DNA from: an uncultured Eubacteriales bacterium
GTDB lineage: Bacteria; Bacillota; Clostridia; Oscillospirales; CAG-272
Assembly: GCA_905205065.1 (NCBI GenBank)
Contig: CAJLCI010000008.1
Coordinates: 1-64,000, forward strand
Reading direction: 5' to 3'
Length of the DNA: 64,000 nt
Within the stretch, counting starts at the first letter, position 1, and every line of letters starts with the position of its first letter. Below are positions 50,378-59,611 of the stretch, in pieces. Below the pieces are notes generated by a model. That model saw only the letters and a program-made list of their open reading frames with translations, did not search any database and was not told the DNA's origin. Made by a program: the position numbers and the translations under genes.

Positions 50378-51220
50378 ATGTGCAATAACATTAAAGCCTT
50401 GAATATAGAAGACTGCAATACTGCATACCCTCGTGTCAGCGAAGAAAAAAAAGAAGCGGACAGCAATATGTTTGAGGGAATGATCTCGGTTCGCGCCGTC
50501 TTAAATACCGGTTGTAAAAACCGCATGATTACCAGGCTTTTATATGCAAAGGAACGAACGGATAAAAACAGGCGTGAATTCAGATGGCTTACAGGCGAGG
50601 CGGAGAAATACGGTTTTACCGTTGAAACTCCTCCTCGAAGCGAGATAGATAAACTGGCGCTCGGAACCTCGCACGGCGGAGTTATCGCGTTCTGCACGCA
50701 GAGAAAATATCCTGAGCTCGATATTTCGTTTGTTGAAAGTACAAAGCGCACAGGATTTTACGTTATGATCGAGGGGATCGAAGATCCTTTTAATTTCGGA
50801 TATGCGCTGCGTTCTGTTTATTCCGCCGGAGTCGACGCCGTTATATTGTCAAGGCGGAACTGGATGAGCGCCGCGGGTGTTGTATGCCGATCCTCTGCGG
50901 GAGCGTCCGAGCTTGCGAAAATTGCAGTGTCGGACGCCAGGGACGCCGCCATACTTTTCAGGAGTCTGGGATTCAGGGTTATATGCGCCGATATGAATGA
51001 AAACTCTGAATCGGCGTTTGACGCCTCTCTTGAGCTTCCGCTCCTTCTTATTATCGGAGGAGAAAAGCGAGGTATATCAAAGGCTCTTTCGGCCGAGGCG
51101 GATTCTATTATATGCCTCGAATACGGCAGACCTTTTCCGGAGGCCCTTTCCGCGGCATCGGCTGCGGCAATACTTTCATACGAAATTCTTCGTCAGAACC
51201 GTGAAAAAATGCAAAACTGA
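50378..51220 (+). CDS. SpoU/TrmH-family RNA 2'-O-methyltransferase
   Basis: 280 residues. An N-terminal substrate-binding region is followed by the SPOUT knot: motif 1 YVMIEGIEDPFNFGYALRSVYSAG, motif 2 LLLIIGGEKRGISKAL, and motif 3 EALSAASAAAILSYEIL, in which the usual SLNVS serine/asparagine core is altered to ALSAAS. It methylates a ribose in rRNA or tRNA; the site cannot be predicted. It starts 22 bp after ppk, so is probably in that operon. Confidence 0.9.
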   Translation: MCNNIKALNIEDCNTAYPRVSEEKKEADSNMFEGMISVRAVLNTGCKNRMITRLLYAKERTDKNRREFRWLTGEAEKYGFTVETPPRSEIDKLALGTSHGGVIAFCTQRKYPELDISFVESTKRTGFYVMIEGIEDPFNFGYALRSVYSAGVDAVILSRRNWMSAAGVVCRSSAGASELAKIAVSDARDAAILFRSLGFRVICADMNENSESAFDASLELPLLLIIGGEKRGISKALSAEADSIICLEYGRPFPEALSAASAAAILSYEILRQNREKMQN

Positions 51221-51306
51221 TTTATCACATTTATTTCCGTCTGCATATTATATATTTGAGAGGAAAATTCATTAAAATATATGCAATATGCATTTCGGAG
51301 GTATTT

Positions 51307-52401
51307 ATGCAAAAAGAATATTTTGCGGCTGTAAACTCTTCCCGCGGCTTTATCAGTTTTTTTGACAGCATTTTTGCCGGAAGAGATCGTCTGTACATAA
51401 TCAAGGGAGGTCCGGGAACCGGAAAATCAACGCTTATGCGAAAGGTTGCAGATGAGGCGGAGAAAAACGGTATGGATTCGGAATTGATTTTCTGTTCCTC
51501 TGATCCGTCTTCTCTCGACGGAGTGATTATTCCGTCGCTTGATACTGCGATTGTAGACGGAACTGCACCTCATCTTATGGACGCTTCCCTTCCGGGAACA
51601 AAGGATGAAATTTTAGATCTCGGTCAGTTTTGGAATTCTGACGAGCTTTACGCTCGCCGTGATGACATTGAGCTTCTGGGCAAAAGAAAGAGCAAAGCGT
51701 ATAAACGGGTTTTTACGTATCTTTCTGCAATGGGCGAAATTGAAAGTGACCGTTTTAACATTATTTCGGAACGTATTGATATAAATAAGCTTTGCGCATA
51801 CGCGCAGAGAATTACGGACAGTATTTCAAGGTCTGAAAAGAAACACGGCCGGCCGGATATTTCCCCGGAAATAAATACATCTCCGGAAATACGCGTAACC
51901 GGAGCCGTAAGCATGGACGGATATACTTATCTGCCGACTTTCGAGCGCATTTCCGGAACTCAATACCGCATTACCGACAGACTCGGTATTGGTCATATGC
52001 TTCTGGATGAAATTTCGTCTTTGCTGATAAAACGCGGAATATTCTTTACTGCCGCGCTTGACGCGCCGTTTGAAAGAAAATGCGGAATTATGATTCCCGG
52101 AGCTGACTGCTGTATAACTCTTGCAAATAAAATAAGCGGTTATGAAACAGTATCCGACGGCGGTGCCACAGTACATTCCGTAAATATGAACCGTTTTCTC
52201 TACTCAGGTTCTGTTTCAGAGCTCAAAAGTGAGCTTCACAGAATTGAAAAGTACAAAGTCTTACTGAACGCAGAAGTCTCGTCTGCATTTGAATCAGTAA
52301 GAAAAAATCACTTTGAAATCGAAAAAATTTATAAGTCTGCCATGAACTTTACCGGCGTCGATAAAGCCTCTAAACAGATTATTCGCAAAATTTTTTCCTA
52401 A
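51307..52401 (+). CDS. P-loop ATPase (PRK06851-like)
   Basis: 364 residues. The ATG is five bases behind CGGAGG. Walker A GGPGTGKST occurs near residue 37, followed by LIFCSSDPSSLDGVIIPSLDTAIVDGTAPH, a pattern of an uncharacterised Firmicutes ATPase family that usually contains two related halves. The second half (about 205-320) keeps the fold pattern (RITDRLGIGHMLLDEISSLLIKRG) but its P-loop is not evident. Function unknown; some homologues occur near sporulation genes. Confidence 0.75.
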   Translation: MQKEYFAAVNSSRGFISFFDSIFAGRDRLYIIKGGPGTGKSTLMRKVADEAEKNGMDSELIFCSSDPSSLDGVIIPSLDTAIVDGTAPHLMDASLPGTKDEILDLGQFWNSDELYARRDDIELLGKRKSKAYKRVFTYLSAMGEIESDRFNIISERIDINKLCAYAQRITDSISRSEKKHGRPDISPEINTSPEIRVTGAVSMDGYTYLPTFERISGTQYRITDRLGIGHMLLDEISSLLIKRGIFFTAALDAPFERKCGIMIPGADCCITLANKISGYETVSDGGATVHSVNMNRFLYSGSVSELKSELHRIEKYKVLLNAEVSSAFESVRKNHFEIEKIYKSAMNFTGVDKASKQIIRKIFS

Positions 52402-52466
52402 GAATATCATAAGCTGTTATATTTTCGCAAAGCGATCGTCCATTAAGGAACACAGCTCTGTCAAAA

Positions 52467-52735
52467 GGCGTTCCGGCGGCGGATTATACCACCGCCGGAA
52501 GAAGTGAATTGAAACCGCCGTTTTTTAAAGAGTCGAACGTCTTTAAAGTCGAATGCGTTAAAGTCGAGCACCTTTAAAATCGAATGTGTTAAAATCGAAC
52601 ACCTTAAAATTGAACGCCTTTAAAATCAAATGCGTTAAAACCGAGCACCTTAAAATTGAACGCCTTTAAAATCGAATGCGTTAAAACCGAGCACCTTAAA
52701 GTTGGGCATCTTTACAGTCGAACGCTTTTATATGC
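52467..52735. repeat. GC-rich head plus degenerate tandem repeat array, intergenic
   Basis: The head TTCCGGCGGCGGATTA ... AAACCGCCG (52473-52525) matches the one at 795-844. It is followed by units such as TTAAAATCGAATGCG, TTAAAACCGAGCACC and TTAAAATTGAACGCC, period about 15-17, up to 25 bp before the next start codon. No gene is seen in 52402-52763. Confidence 0.8.
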
Positions 52736-52763
52736 GAACTCTCTATAAAAAGGATTTGTATAA

Positions 52764-54398
52764 ATGAAAGATACTGATAAAAATAAATATCCGGTTAAAA
52801 ATATTGTTTTGTTTACGCTTAACGCATCTTACTTACATACGTCTCTCGCGCTCCGGTGTCTTGCTGATGCGATTATTGAATACAAAAAATTAGATTGCCG
52901 CGCTGTTTACACGGGAGAAAAAACATGCAGTGCGCCGGATCTGTCTGCCAATTCTTCCCCGGCAGATATTCATGAGGCAAAGGAAAAATATGATGTGTTT
53001 CCGATCACGCTTAAAATAATCGAACGAACTATTTCGGATTCAAGTAATCGTGTTTTATCCGAACTATATCAATCGCGCGGAGATATTTTTCTTTTTTCTT
53101 GCTATATTTGGAATATAGAGAGCATGATGCATCAGGCGTCGGATTTAAAAAAGCTGCTGCCCGATTCTGTAATTATAGCAGGCGGACCGGAAATTTCTTA
53201 CCGCGGTTTCGATTTTTTTGAGACTCATCCCTATATTGACTGCATAATACGCGGAGACGGTGAAATTTCGGTACCTGAAACAGTCGAATCGATTATTAGG
53301 ACAGGCCGTGCAGAACGGGATATAAACGGCATACATTATGACCGCTTCGAAAATGATAAGACTCACTATGAGCGTTTTCCTCCTCACAGCGGCTCGATGG
53401 TATATTATGAAACATCAAGAGGGTGTCCGTACAGGTGCGGTTACTGTGTTTCGGGAATAAAGCGTTCGGGAAATTTGCAGATAGAGGCTAAAAACGTCGG
53501 GAATTCTTTGGCGGGATTATATGAATTTGAGAAATATCCTGATGTCAAAATAGTAAAGCTTGTTGACCGTACATTCAACTTTGACCGCGGGCGTGCAAAT
53601 GAAATCTGGAGAGAGCTTTCTGGGTGTAAATATACGAAGAAATATCATTTTGAAGTTTGCGCCGACCTTATAGACGATACCGCTATTGATATACTGAAAA
53701 ATGTGCCGGACGGAAAATTTCAGTTTGAAATCGGCATACAGAGTACTAACAGAGAGACGCTTTCAGCGTGCGGCAGAGCATCGTCCGTCGAAAAAACTAT
53801 CTGTCAGATGGAAAAGCTTTATAAGCTTGGAAACATCAAAATTCATGCCGACCTTATCGCCGGTCTTCCTTGTGAAAGCTACTCCCGCTTTGCGCAGTCA
53901 TTCAACAGTGTTTACGGGAAATGCGACGAGATTCAGATCGGATTTTTAAAGCTTCTTTACGGAACGGCTCTCAGAGAAAAAGCGGAATCCTTCGGATGTG
54001 TATTTTCGGATAATCCGCCGTATACAGTCCTGAAAACAGAATGTATAGATTATTCTGAAATTGAGCTTTTGCGGAATATCGCCGACGTTCTGGCAAGATT
54101 TGCCGAAAGTGGGCGTTTTAAAGAGACAATGAATTTTCTGCTCGAAAAAGCTTCTTCACCGTTTTCTTTATTTGAGAAATTTACAAAATATATAAAAGAA
54201 AATAACCCTGCGGGAGTTCGCGGATTATCTCAGCGATGCGCGTATGAAGAGCTGTATTGTTTCGGACTTAATTTATTGGTCTCGGAAAATGACAGAGACG
54301 AGCTTTTTGAAAAAATATCTTTGGATTTTGAAAACAATGAGGTGGGACGGCTGCCTTTAAAAATAAGAAGTTTTAAGAGAGGAGAAACACAGGCATGA
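52764..54398 (+). CDS. B12-binding radical SAM protein (DUF4080)
   Basis: 544 residues. The N-terminal cobalamin-binding-like domain (about 10-170) has SCYIWNIE and VIAGGPEISYRG. The radical SAM core holds the cluster motif CPYRCGYC (about 220), preceded by YYETSRG, then KLVDRTFNFD and FQFEIGIQS. The C-terminal DUF4080 domain starts at about 370. Such enzymes catalyse radical methylation or related chemistry; the substrate is unknown. The stop overlaps the next gene by four bases (ATGA). Confidence 0.9.
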   Translation: MKDTDKNKYPVKNIVLFTLNASYLHTSLALRCLADAIIEYKKLDCRAVYTGEKTCSAPDLSANSSPADIHEAKEKYDVFPITLKIIERTISDSSNRVLSELYQSRGDIFLFSCYIWNIESMMHQASDLKKLLPDSVIIAGGPEISYRGFDFFETHPYIDCIIRGDGEISVPETVESIIRTGRAERDINGIHYDRFENDKTHYERFPPHSGSMVYYETSRGCPYRCGYCVSGIKRSGNLQIEAKNVGNSLAGLYEFEKYPDVKIVKLVDRTFNFDRGRANEIWRELSGCKYTKKYHFEVCADLIDDTAIDILKNVPDGKFQFEIGIQSTNRETLSACGRASSVEKTICQMEKLYKLGNIKIHADLIAGLPCESYSRFAQSFNSVYGKCDEIQIGFLKLLYGTALREKAESFGCVFSDNPPYTVLKTECIDYSEIELLRNIADVLARFAESGRFKETMNFLLEKASSPFSLFEKFTKYIKENNPAGVRGLSQRCAYEELYCFGLNLLVSENDRDELFEKISLDFENNEVGRLPLKIRSFKRGETQA

Positions 54399-54643
54399 AA
54401 ACAATTACCGGTGTGGTAGACCGTATTGAAAACAAAACTGCCGTTATTGTTGCTGAGGACAAGTCTGTAATTAATATTTCTGTTTCCTGCGCCCCTGATA
54501 TTTCCGAAGGAGATTATGTTATGCTTGTGCCGTCAGATGACGGGTTCAGGGTGGTTTCGGACAAAAATATTTCTGAGAAAAAACGCAGCTCGGCAAGAGC
54601 GCGCATGGATGAAATTATTTCAAAAAATAAAAAAAGCTTTTGA
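54395..54643 (+). CDS. DUF3006 protein
   Basis: 82 residues. A small beta-barrel-like domain: GVVDRIENKTAVIVAED ... DISEGDYVMLVPSDDGF, then a charged C-terminal helix (RARMDEIISKNKKSF). It matches the DUF3006 pattern of Firmicutes, function unknown. Coupled by a four-base overlap to the radical SAM gene. Confidence 0.85.
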   Translation: MKTITGVVDRIENKTAVIVAEDKSVINISVSCAPDISEGDYVMLVPSDDGFRVVSDKNISEKKRSSARARMDEIISKNKKSF

Positions 54644-54672
54644 AAACAAATTATAAAATTTGGTATATAATC

Positions 54673-54701
54673 TTGACAAAACTATTTTTTTAATGTATTA
54701 T
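54673..54701 (+). promoter_or_regulatory. Promoter of the PurN-like gene
   Basis: TTGACA (54673-54678), 17 bases, TATTAT (54696-54701). A leader of about 205 nt follows, containing a CTGTCCG/CGGGATACAG stem; no known riboswitch is recognised. Confidence 0.75.
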
Positions 54702-54912
54702 GTTTTATAGTGCTATATAATATTCAAATAAATGGCAAAAAATCAAATTTTTAGTTAATATGTTGCGCAATTGTCTTAAAAATAAACAATTCTCTTATCC
54801 TCTTCTGCGATATATTACATATAAATTAAATAAGCTGTCCGCAAATGGAAAGACGGGATACAGAAAGAAGTTTATATGGTGAGATTTTTTAGCGCCCTTA
54901 CAAGGAGGAAAA

Positions 54913-55590
54913 ATGAACTCTAAATCTACATCACCTTTATTTCGTACTAAAAACGGAAGAATATCCGTAGCTATGTTCGTGTCTCCTGACGAATCAAGTC
55001 TGGATGCCGTTCTCGACGCGCAGAAAAGAGGTAAAATCGGTAGTGCATTTATTGAAATTGTAATATCATCTAATGATAATGCTAAATCGCTGACAATTGC
55101 GGCGTCTGAAGAAATTGCTACGGCGGTAGTTTCTCATAATTATTCAGAAGATTCTGACGCGGTGCAAAATCTTCTTGAGTTGCTTGACGAACATGAAATA
55201 GGTATGATTGTAATTGATAATTTTACCTGTAAGCTTGATGATGAAATACGCAGACGCTACAAGGGCAGAATTCTTGTTGTCCAGCCATCTCTGATGCCGG
55301 CGTTTTATGAAGACGGCCTCTGCGGCGTAGATATTCAAAAGGCGGCTTTAGAATATGGAATTAAGGTAGCCGGAGTGACGGTATATATTTTAGGGGATTC
55401 AGACAGCAGAAATAAAATTGTTCTTCAAAAACCGGTTGCGGTGCGCCGTGATGAAACTCCGGAATCGCTTGACTACAGAATTCGTGTTGCTTACGGAGAA
55501 GAGACTCTTCCCAAAGCTATAGATATGATTGGAGGTGCCGAGCTGAAAAAAATAAGAGCGTATCAAATTGAAAAAAAATATGTAAATTAA
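54913..55590 (+). CDS. Degenerate PurN-like formyltransferase-fold protein
   Basis: 225 residues. The fold of glycinamide ribonucleotide formyltransferase is recognisable in GRILVVQPSLMPAFYEDGL, ALEYGIKVAGVTVYIL and PVAVRRDETPESLDYRI. The catalytic Asn-x-His of PurN (INIHPSLLPAF) is replaced by VVQPSLMPAF, and the phosphate loop GSGSN by SPDESSL. The usual VDEGVDTGPII is GDSDSRNKIVL. It is therefore unlikely to transfer formyl groups; it may be regulatory. The start follows AAGGAGG. Confidence 0.75.
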   Translation: MNSKSTSPLFRTKNGRISVAMFVSPDESSLDAVLDAQKRGKIGSAFIEIVISSNDNAKSLTIAASEEIATAVVSHNYSEDSDAVQNLLELLDEHEIGMIVIDNFTCKLDDEIRRRYKGRILVVQPSLMPAFYEDGLCGVDIQKAALEYGIKVAGVTVYILGDSDSRNKIVLQKPVAVRRDETPESLDYRIRVAYGEETLPKAIDMIGGAELKKIRAYQIEKKYVN

Positions 55591-55619
55591 AAAAAGTATT
55601 TTATTTTTAAGTTATGAAG

Positions 55620-55661
55620 AAGGTCTGCCGCTGTTAATTTTAATTAACAGCGGCAGACCTT
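55620..55661. terminator. Bidirectional terminator
   Basis: A perfect 20-bp stem AAGGTCTGCCGCTGTTAATT / AATTAACAGCGGCAGACCTT with a two-base loop lies between convergent genes and is followed by GAAATTTTT on the plus strand. Confidence 0.92.
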
Positions 55662-55691
55662 GAAATTTTTCTGCACAATTAAAAGAAAAGG

Positions 55692-56972
55692 TTACGCGTC
55701 TATAAAATATTGGGCTGCGGTGAGTATACCGTATCGTCCGCTCTCGTATGTAAGCCCTCCCTGAAGATACGCGATGAACGGAGGCTTTACCGGACCGTCG
55801 GCCGACAGCTCTATCGAAGAGCCTTGCGTAAAGGCGCCGGCTGCCATAATTACCGAATCGCTGTATCCGGGCATTGCATACGGTTCCGGCGTTACAAATG
55901 AATCGACCGCGGAGCCTTTCTGAATACCTCGGCAAAACGCGCAGAGCTTTTCCGCAGAACCGAGATGAAGCAGCTGTATAATGTCGCTTCTCGGAGCATC
56001 CGCAGACGGCTCAGTCCTGCAGCCGAGCGATGAAAATATATACGCGGCGAGGGAGGCTGTTTTCAGTGCCTGTGCGACAACGTGTGGGGCCATAAAAAAT
56101 CCCTTATACATATTGCGCGTTGTGCCGAGTGTCGCTCCTCCCTCAAGCCCTATGCCGGGAGATGAAAACCTGCAGCCGCATAGCTCTATAGCCTTACGGC
56201 TGCCGGCCAGATATCCGCCGCTTTCAGCAATTCCGCCGCCCGGATTTTTGATCAGAGAGCCTATGAGAAGATCCGCTTTAGGTTCAGACAGCTCGGTAAA
56301 TTCCCCATAGCAGTTGTCTACAACCACAAAAGCTTCGGAAAGATTCCGGACAAAGCTGATAATTTCATTTATCTGAGAAACGGTCAAAGTAGGTCTGTCA
56401 AGATAACCTTTTGAACGCTGAATAAATATAACCTTTATATTTCTGTCAGAAGCGAGCGCGGATTTGATTGAATCAAAATCTATAATGTCCGATGCCTTAT
56501 GCATATATGCAGGCGATTCATCCGGAAATTCGGTCTGAAGAAGGTCGATTTGTCTGTAGTTTATTCCGAAATCATGCAGTGAGCCTTCTCCGCTTTTTCC
56601 GGAAATTCCGATAACGCTGTCAAGGGTATCGTACGGTTTTCCTGTAACCGCAAGCATTGTGTCACCCGGGCGCAGCAGACCGAAAAGCCCTATAGTCAGA
56701 GCATGCGTTCCTGACAGAATGCTGTGCCTGACGAACGCGGCTTCTGTTCCGAAAACCGATGCATATATTCGGTCGAGCTTTTCCCTGCCCTGATCATCGT
56801 AGCCGTAACCTGTTGAGGGCATAAACACGGCTTCGGAAACGCGCTCTGCCTGAAATGCCTCGATTACCTGTTCTGTCCGGATTGTGGAAACTCTGTCTAT
56901 CTCCGAAAACCTATCGGAAAGCGCGGATTCAGCTTCCGCGGCAAGATTTTTTATTTTATCTGATAATAACAT
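55692..56972 (-). CDS. YnbB/aluminium-resistance family PLP enzyme
   Basis: 426 residues. PLP-dependent fold type I of the methionine-gamma-lyase-related family: FMPSTGYGYDDQGREKLDRIYASVFG, VRHSILSGTHALTIGLFGLLRPGD, IQRSKGYLDRPTL, VVDNCYGEF, and GSLIKNPGGGIAESGGYLAG with the probable PLP lysine. Reported as aluminium resistance proteins or C-S lyase-like enzymes; the true reaction is uncertain. The start is the ATG eight bases after AGGA; another ATG three codons earlier is possible. Confidence 0.9.
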   Translation of the reverse strand: MLLSDKIKNLAAEAESALSDRFSEIDRVSTIRTEQVIEAFQAERVSEAVFMPSTGYGYDDQGREKLDRIYASVFGTEAAFVRHSILSGTHALTIGLFGLLRPGDTMLAVTGKPYDTLDSVIGISGKSGEGSLHDFGINYRQIDLLQTEFPDESPAYMHKASDIIDFDSIKSALASDRNIKVIFIQRSKGYLDRPTLTVSQINEIISFVRNLSEAFVVVDNCYGEFTELSEPKADLLIGSLIKNPGGGIAESGGYLAGSRKAIELCGCRFSSPGIGLEGGATLGTTRNMYKGFFMAPHVVAQALKTASLAAYIFSSLGCRTEPSADAPRSDIIQLLHLGSAEKLCAFCRGIQKGSAVDSFVTPEPYAMPGYSDSVIMAAGAFTQGSSIELSADGPVKPPFIAYLQGGLTYESGRYGILTAAQYFIDA

Positions 56973-56992
56973 TTTACACATCCTAATTAAAT

Positions 56993-57092
56993 AAAGACCG
57001 ATTAATAAAGACTAATCAATAAAGATTAATTAATAAAAACTTATTAGTAAAGACCGGTTAAATAAAGACTGCTTAATAAATACTGGTTAAAT
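56993..57092. repeat. Tandem array of a 14-nt unit
   Basis: About seven units of AATAAAGACTGATT and variants fill the gap between the PLP enzyme and the M42-like gene. No gene is seen. Confidence 0.8.
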
Positions 57093-57110
57093 AGTTGTTT
57101 GTACATAATT

Positions 57111-58265
57111 TCAAAGCTGGATATTGGAGAGAACATGTGCTAAAAACGAAATATATTCGGTTATTGTTCTTTTTTTCATAATTGGCGAGCCGGTATTCGG
57201 TGCGTAGCACGGCGCCGCAATACTGCAAATCCGTGTTCCTCCGCAGACTCTTTGTAAAAGTATATCCTCGTCTCTCCCATTTGCCTGCGGTATTGCGCGT
57301 AAAAGCTTTTCGGTATTTTCCCTGTTTGAGTCATCGGCGTTATATGATTCGCTGCCGAAGTCGGCTTTCGTATTTCTTTCCAAAATTTTTTCTGATTTTC
57401 CGGAGGTATATCCGATCCGGCTCTCACAGAAAGTATCCTGGCGGCATGTATCTCTGTATGCTGTATCAGAGAGATTTCTCAAAAATGTTCTGTCATATAC
57501 AAGGCGTGTACCTTTGTACGGCAGAAAAACAGACGCGCGTTCATCATCTCCGCCGCAGATTTCCTCAGCCGTGAGAGATAAAACGACGTCCGGTTTTATC
57601 TTTTCGGCGACAGAAGCCGCATTGCTGTATCCGACCCGGCTTTTGGATGAGAAAACCGCATATATATCATAATCTGTATTTATTTTTTCGGTATACATTT
57701 TTTTAAAAGCTTCAATAACCGCGAAGGATGTAAAACGATCCGCAAGCGCCTTTGCTGTAACGGCATCGCCCATTGATGAAAGCCGCTGTGCAAAAACAGC
57801 GCAGTCTCCCGGAGACACAAGTTCGGAGGCTTCTTTCCTGTCCGACGCTCCGATGTCAATATACAAAAGCTCAGCATCGGGGGCCTTCTCACGCTCAGAC
57901 CGCTCTAAAAGATGAAGCGGTTTTGAGCAGATTATTCCGGATATCTTATCTTGTCCGCCTCCGACAGTTACACGTTTTCCGTAAAGATAACGCATGTCGA
58001 GCGTTCCGAGCGCGTCAAAGTATAGACAGCCCGATTCGTCGATGCTTTTTATCATTAAAGCCGGCTCATCGGTATGAGATGACAGTAAAATTCTTGCTTT
58101 TTGCCCGCTTCCCGAAAAATGCGCTGTCAGATTTCCGCAGCAGTCGATTTCGGTACAATCTGAATAAGGGCTTATTTCCGATTTGATTATATCAGTTACA
58201 TCGTTTTCTATACCGGACGGACCAAATGCTTCGCACAGAAGCTCAAGCGTTTTCAGTTCTTCCAT
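57111..58265 (-). CDS. M42-family peptidase paralogue lacking metal ligands
   Basis: 384 residues. The family is recognisable from ELLCEAFGPSGIENDVTDII, ILLSSHTDEPALMIKSI and DALGTLDMRYLYGKRV. The metal-bridging Asp of KA(F/L)DDR is Ala here (KALADRF), the catalytic Glu-Glu pair is replaced by FSSKSRVG, and the C-terminal metal His region reads APCYAPNTGSP. It is probably not an active aminopeptidase but could be a partner of the intact M42 gene next to it. The start is the ATG 12 bases behind AGGAGGA; ATG 58277 overlaps the ribosome-binding site. Confidence 0.75.
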   Translation of the reverse strand: MEELKTLELLCEAFGPSGIENDVTDIIKSEISPYSDCTEIDCCGNLTAHFSGSGQKARILLSSHTDEPALMIKSIDESGCLYFDALGTLDMRYLYGKRVTVGGGQDKISGIICSKPLHLLERSEREKAPDAELLYIDIGASDRKEASELVSPGDCAVFAQRLSSMGDAVTAKALADRFTSFAVIEAFKKMYTEKINTDYDIYAVFSSKSRVGYSNAASVAEKIKPDVVLSLTAEEICGGDDERASVFLPYKGTRLVYDRTFLRNLSDTAYRDTCRQDTFCESRIGYTSGKSEKILERNTKADFGSESYNADDSNRENTEKLLRAIPQANGRDEDILLQRVCGGTRICSIAAPCYAPNTGSPIMKKRTITEYISFLAHVLSNIQL

Positions 58266-58472
58266 AATTTTCAACATTCCTCCTGTAATCAGCCGTCTTT
58301 TCTGGGTGATAAAAATAAAAGTCCTGTACTATGCAATGCCAACTCCGAGTACTGCAAAGGCGGAGTCTGTCTCTGAAACTTTATGTCGTTTTGACCGTTC
58401 CGGAGAGCCTGTAATTGTAATACGGCTATTTTGTAATACAGTAAAGATATATATTTTCATCCGAACAGCCTT

Positions 58473-59525
58473 TCATACTTTGCCGCCGTCCTTAATGAAA
58501 GCGGCAAGAGCTTTGGAAGTCAGAACAATATCCTCGCAGTCTATAATTTCATTCGGCGTATGCATGTTTGCGAGAGGAATGCTGATAACGGCACACGGTA
58601 TGCCTCCGTTCTGAAACGGAATTATGTTCGCATTTGTTCCGGTTCCCATGGCTTCGACTATAACCTGAATTTTTACATCATTTTTTTCTGCCGCGGCAAT
58701 GACCGCCTTTGAAAGTCTTCGATCCGTAACGGCAGACATTGAAATTGACGGACCTCCGCCGAAGACAATAGTTTCGCTCTCCTTAGTTTGCGGTCCCTTT
58801 GCAAAGCCAACGTCAATTACAATTGCCGCGTCAGGCTTAACCGTAAATGCTCCGGTAGCTGCTCCGCGCATATTTGTCTCCTCTCCGGAAGAAAGAAGCC
58901 AGGCTATGTTCCATCCGTAAGTATCGCCGCCGAGCAACTCCATCATATATATTACGGAGGCAATGCTCGCGCGGTTATCAAACGCCTTTCCTGCGATTCT
59001 TCCGCCCAAAAGCTCGATAGCCGGAGATATGAAAGCGGCCGAATCACCTGTTTTTACCTTTTTACGGATTTGTTCAGAGGAAAGACCTGTATATATGGCA
59101 AGATTATTCACCTCGGTAAGTTTGCCGGAAGCGTTTGCTCCGACTCCGTCACCTCCAATTCCGGAATCGATCGGGACTATGATGCCGCGAATTTCTTCAG
59201 TTCCATATACCGCAGCATCAGATCCGCAAAGCGAACGTAAATCAAGTCCGCCCAGAGCTTTGAAAGAGATTTTTCCGTCATCCTTTACCTCGCTGACCAT
59301 CATACCTATTTCGTCAAAATGAGTATCTATAAGCAACGTCGGTGCCTGCCGTTCTGTTTTCGGCGCGGAGTATTTATAACAGATCAGACTATCGGAGGCG
59401 GTTTGAACGATTTCATCAAAATACGGTCCGATTAATTCTTTAAAATCTTCAATTCTTTCACTTTCAAAGCCCGAAACCGAGGTGAGCTCAGGCATAGAAA
59501 TGAGAAGCTTTTTTATATCCAGCAA
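58473..59525 (-). CDS. M42-family metallo-aminopeptidase
   Basis: 350 residues with all metal and catalytic residues seen: LIDTHFDEIGM (His-x-Asp), GKAFDNRAS (bridging Asp), LLSSGEETNMRGAAT (Glu-Glu), VIDVGFAKG (Asp) and LANMHTPNEII (His). M42 enzymes are large dodecameric cytoplasmic aminopeptidases or glutamyl-aminopeptidases; some are annotated as endoglucanases by mistake. The start is TTG six bases after GGAGG. A degenerate paralogue lies 207 bp downstream. Confidence 0.93.
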   Translation of the reverse strand: MLDIKKLLISMPELTSVSGFESERIEDFKELIGPYFDEIVQTASDSLICYKYSAPKTERQAPTLLIDTHFDEIGMMVSEVKDDGKISFKALGGLDLRSLCGSDAAVYGTEEIRGIIVPIDSGIGGDGVGANASGKLTEVNNLAIYTGLSSEQIRKKVKTGDSAAFISPAIELLGGRIAGKAFDNRASIASVIYMMELLGGDTYGWNIAWLLSSGEETNMRGAATGAFTVKPDAAIVIDVGFAKGPQTKESETIVFGGGPSISMSAVTDRRLSKAVIAAAEKNDVKIQVIVEAMGTGTNANIIPFQNGGIPCAVISIPLANMHTPNEIIDCEDIVLTSKALAAFIKDGGKV

Positions 59526-59611
59526 AGTAAACCTCCTGCATATTTTTTCTGATTCTTTTACTTCATATTCAATTCAGAAACCGCTCACTGCAGAGACAAA
59601 CGCATTTACGA

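Noticed and set aside
54702..54912. Riboswitch in the leader of the PurN-like gene
   Set aside because: No conserved core of purine, THF, c-di-GMP or other classes known to me could be matched; only a simple stem was seen.
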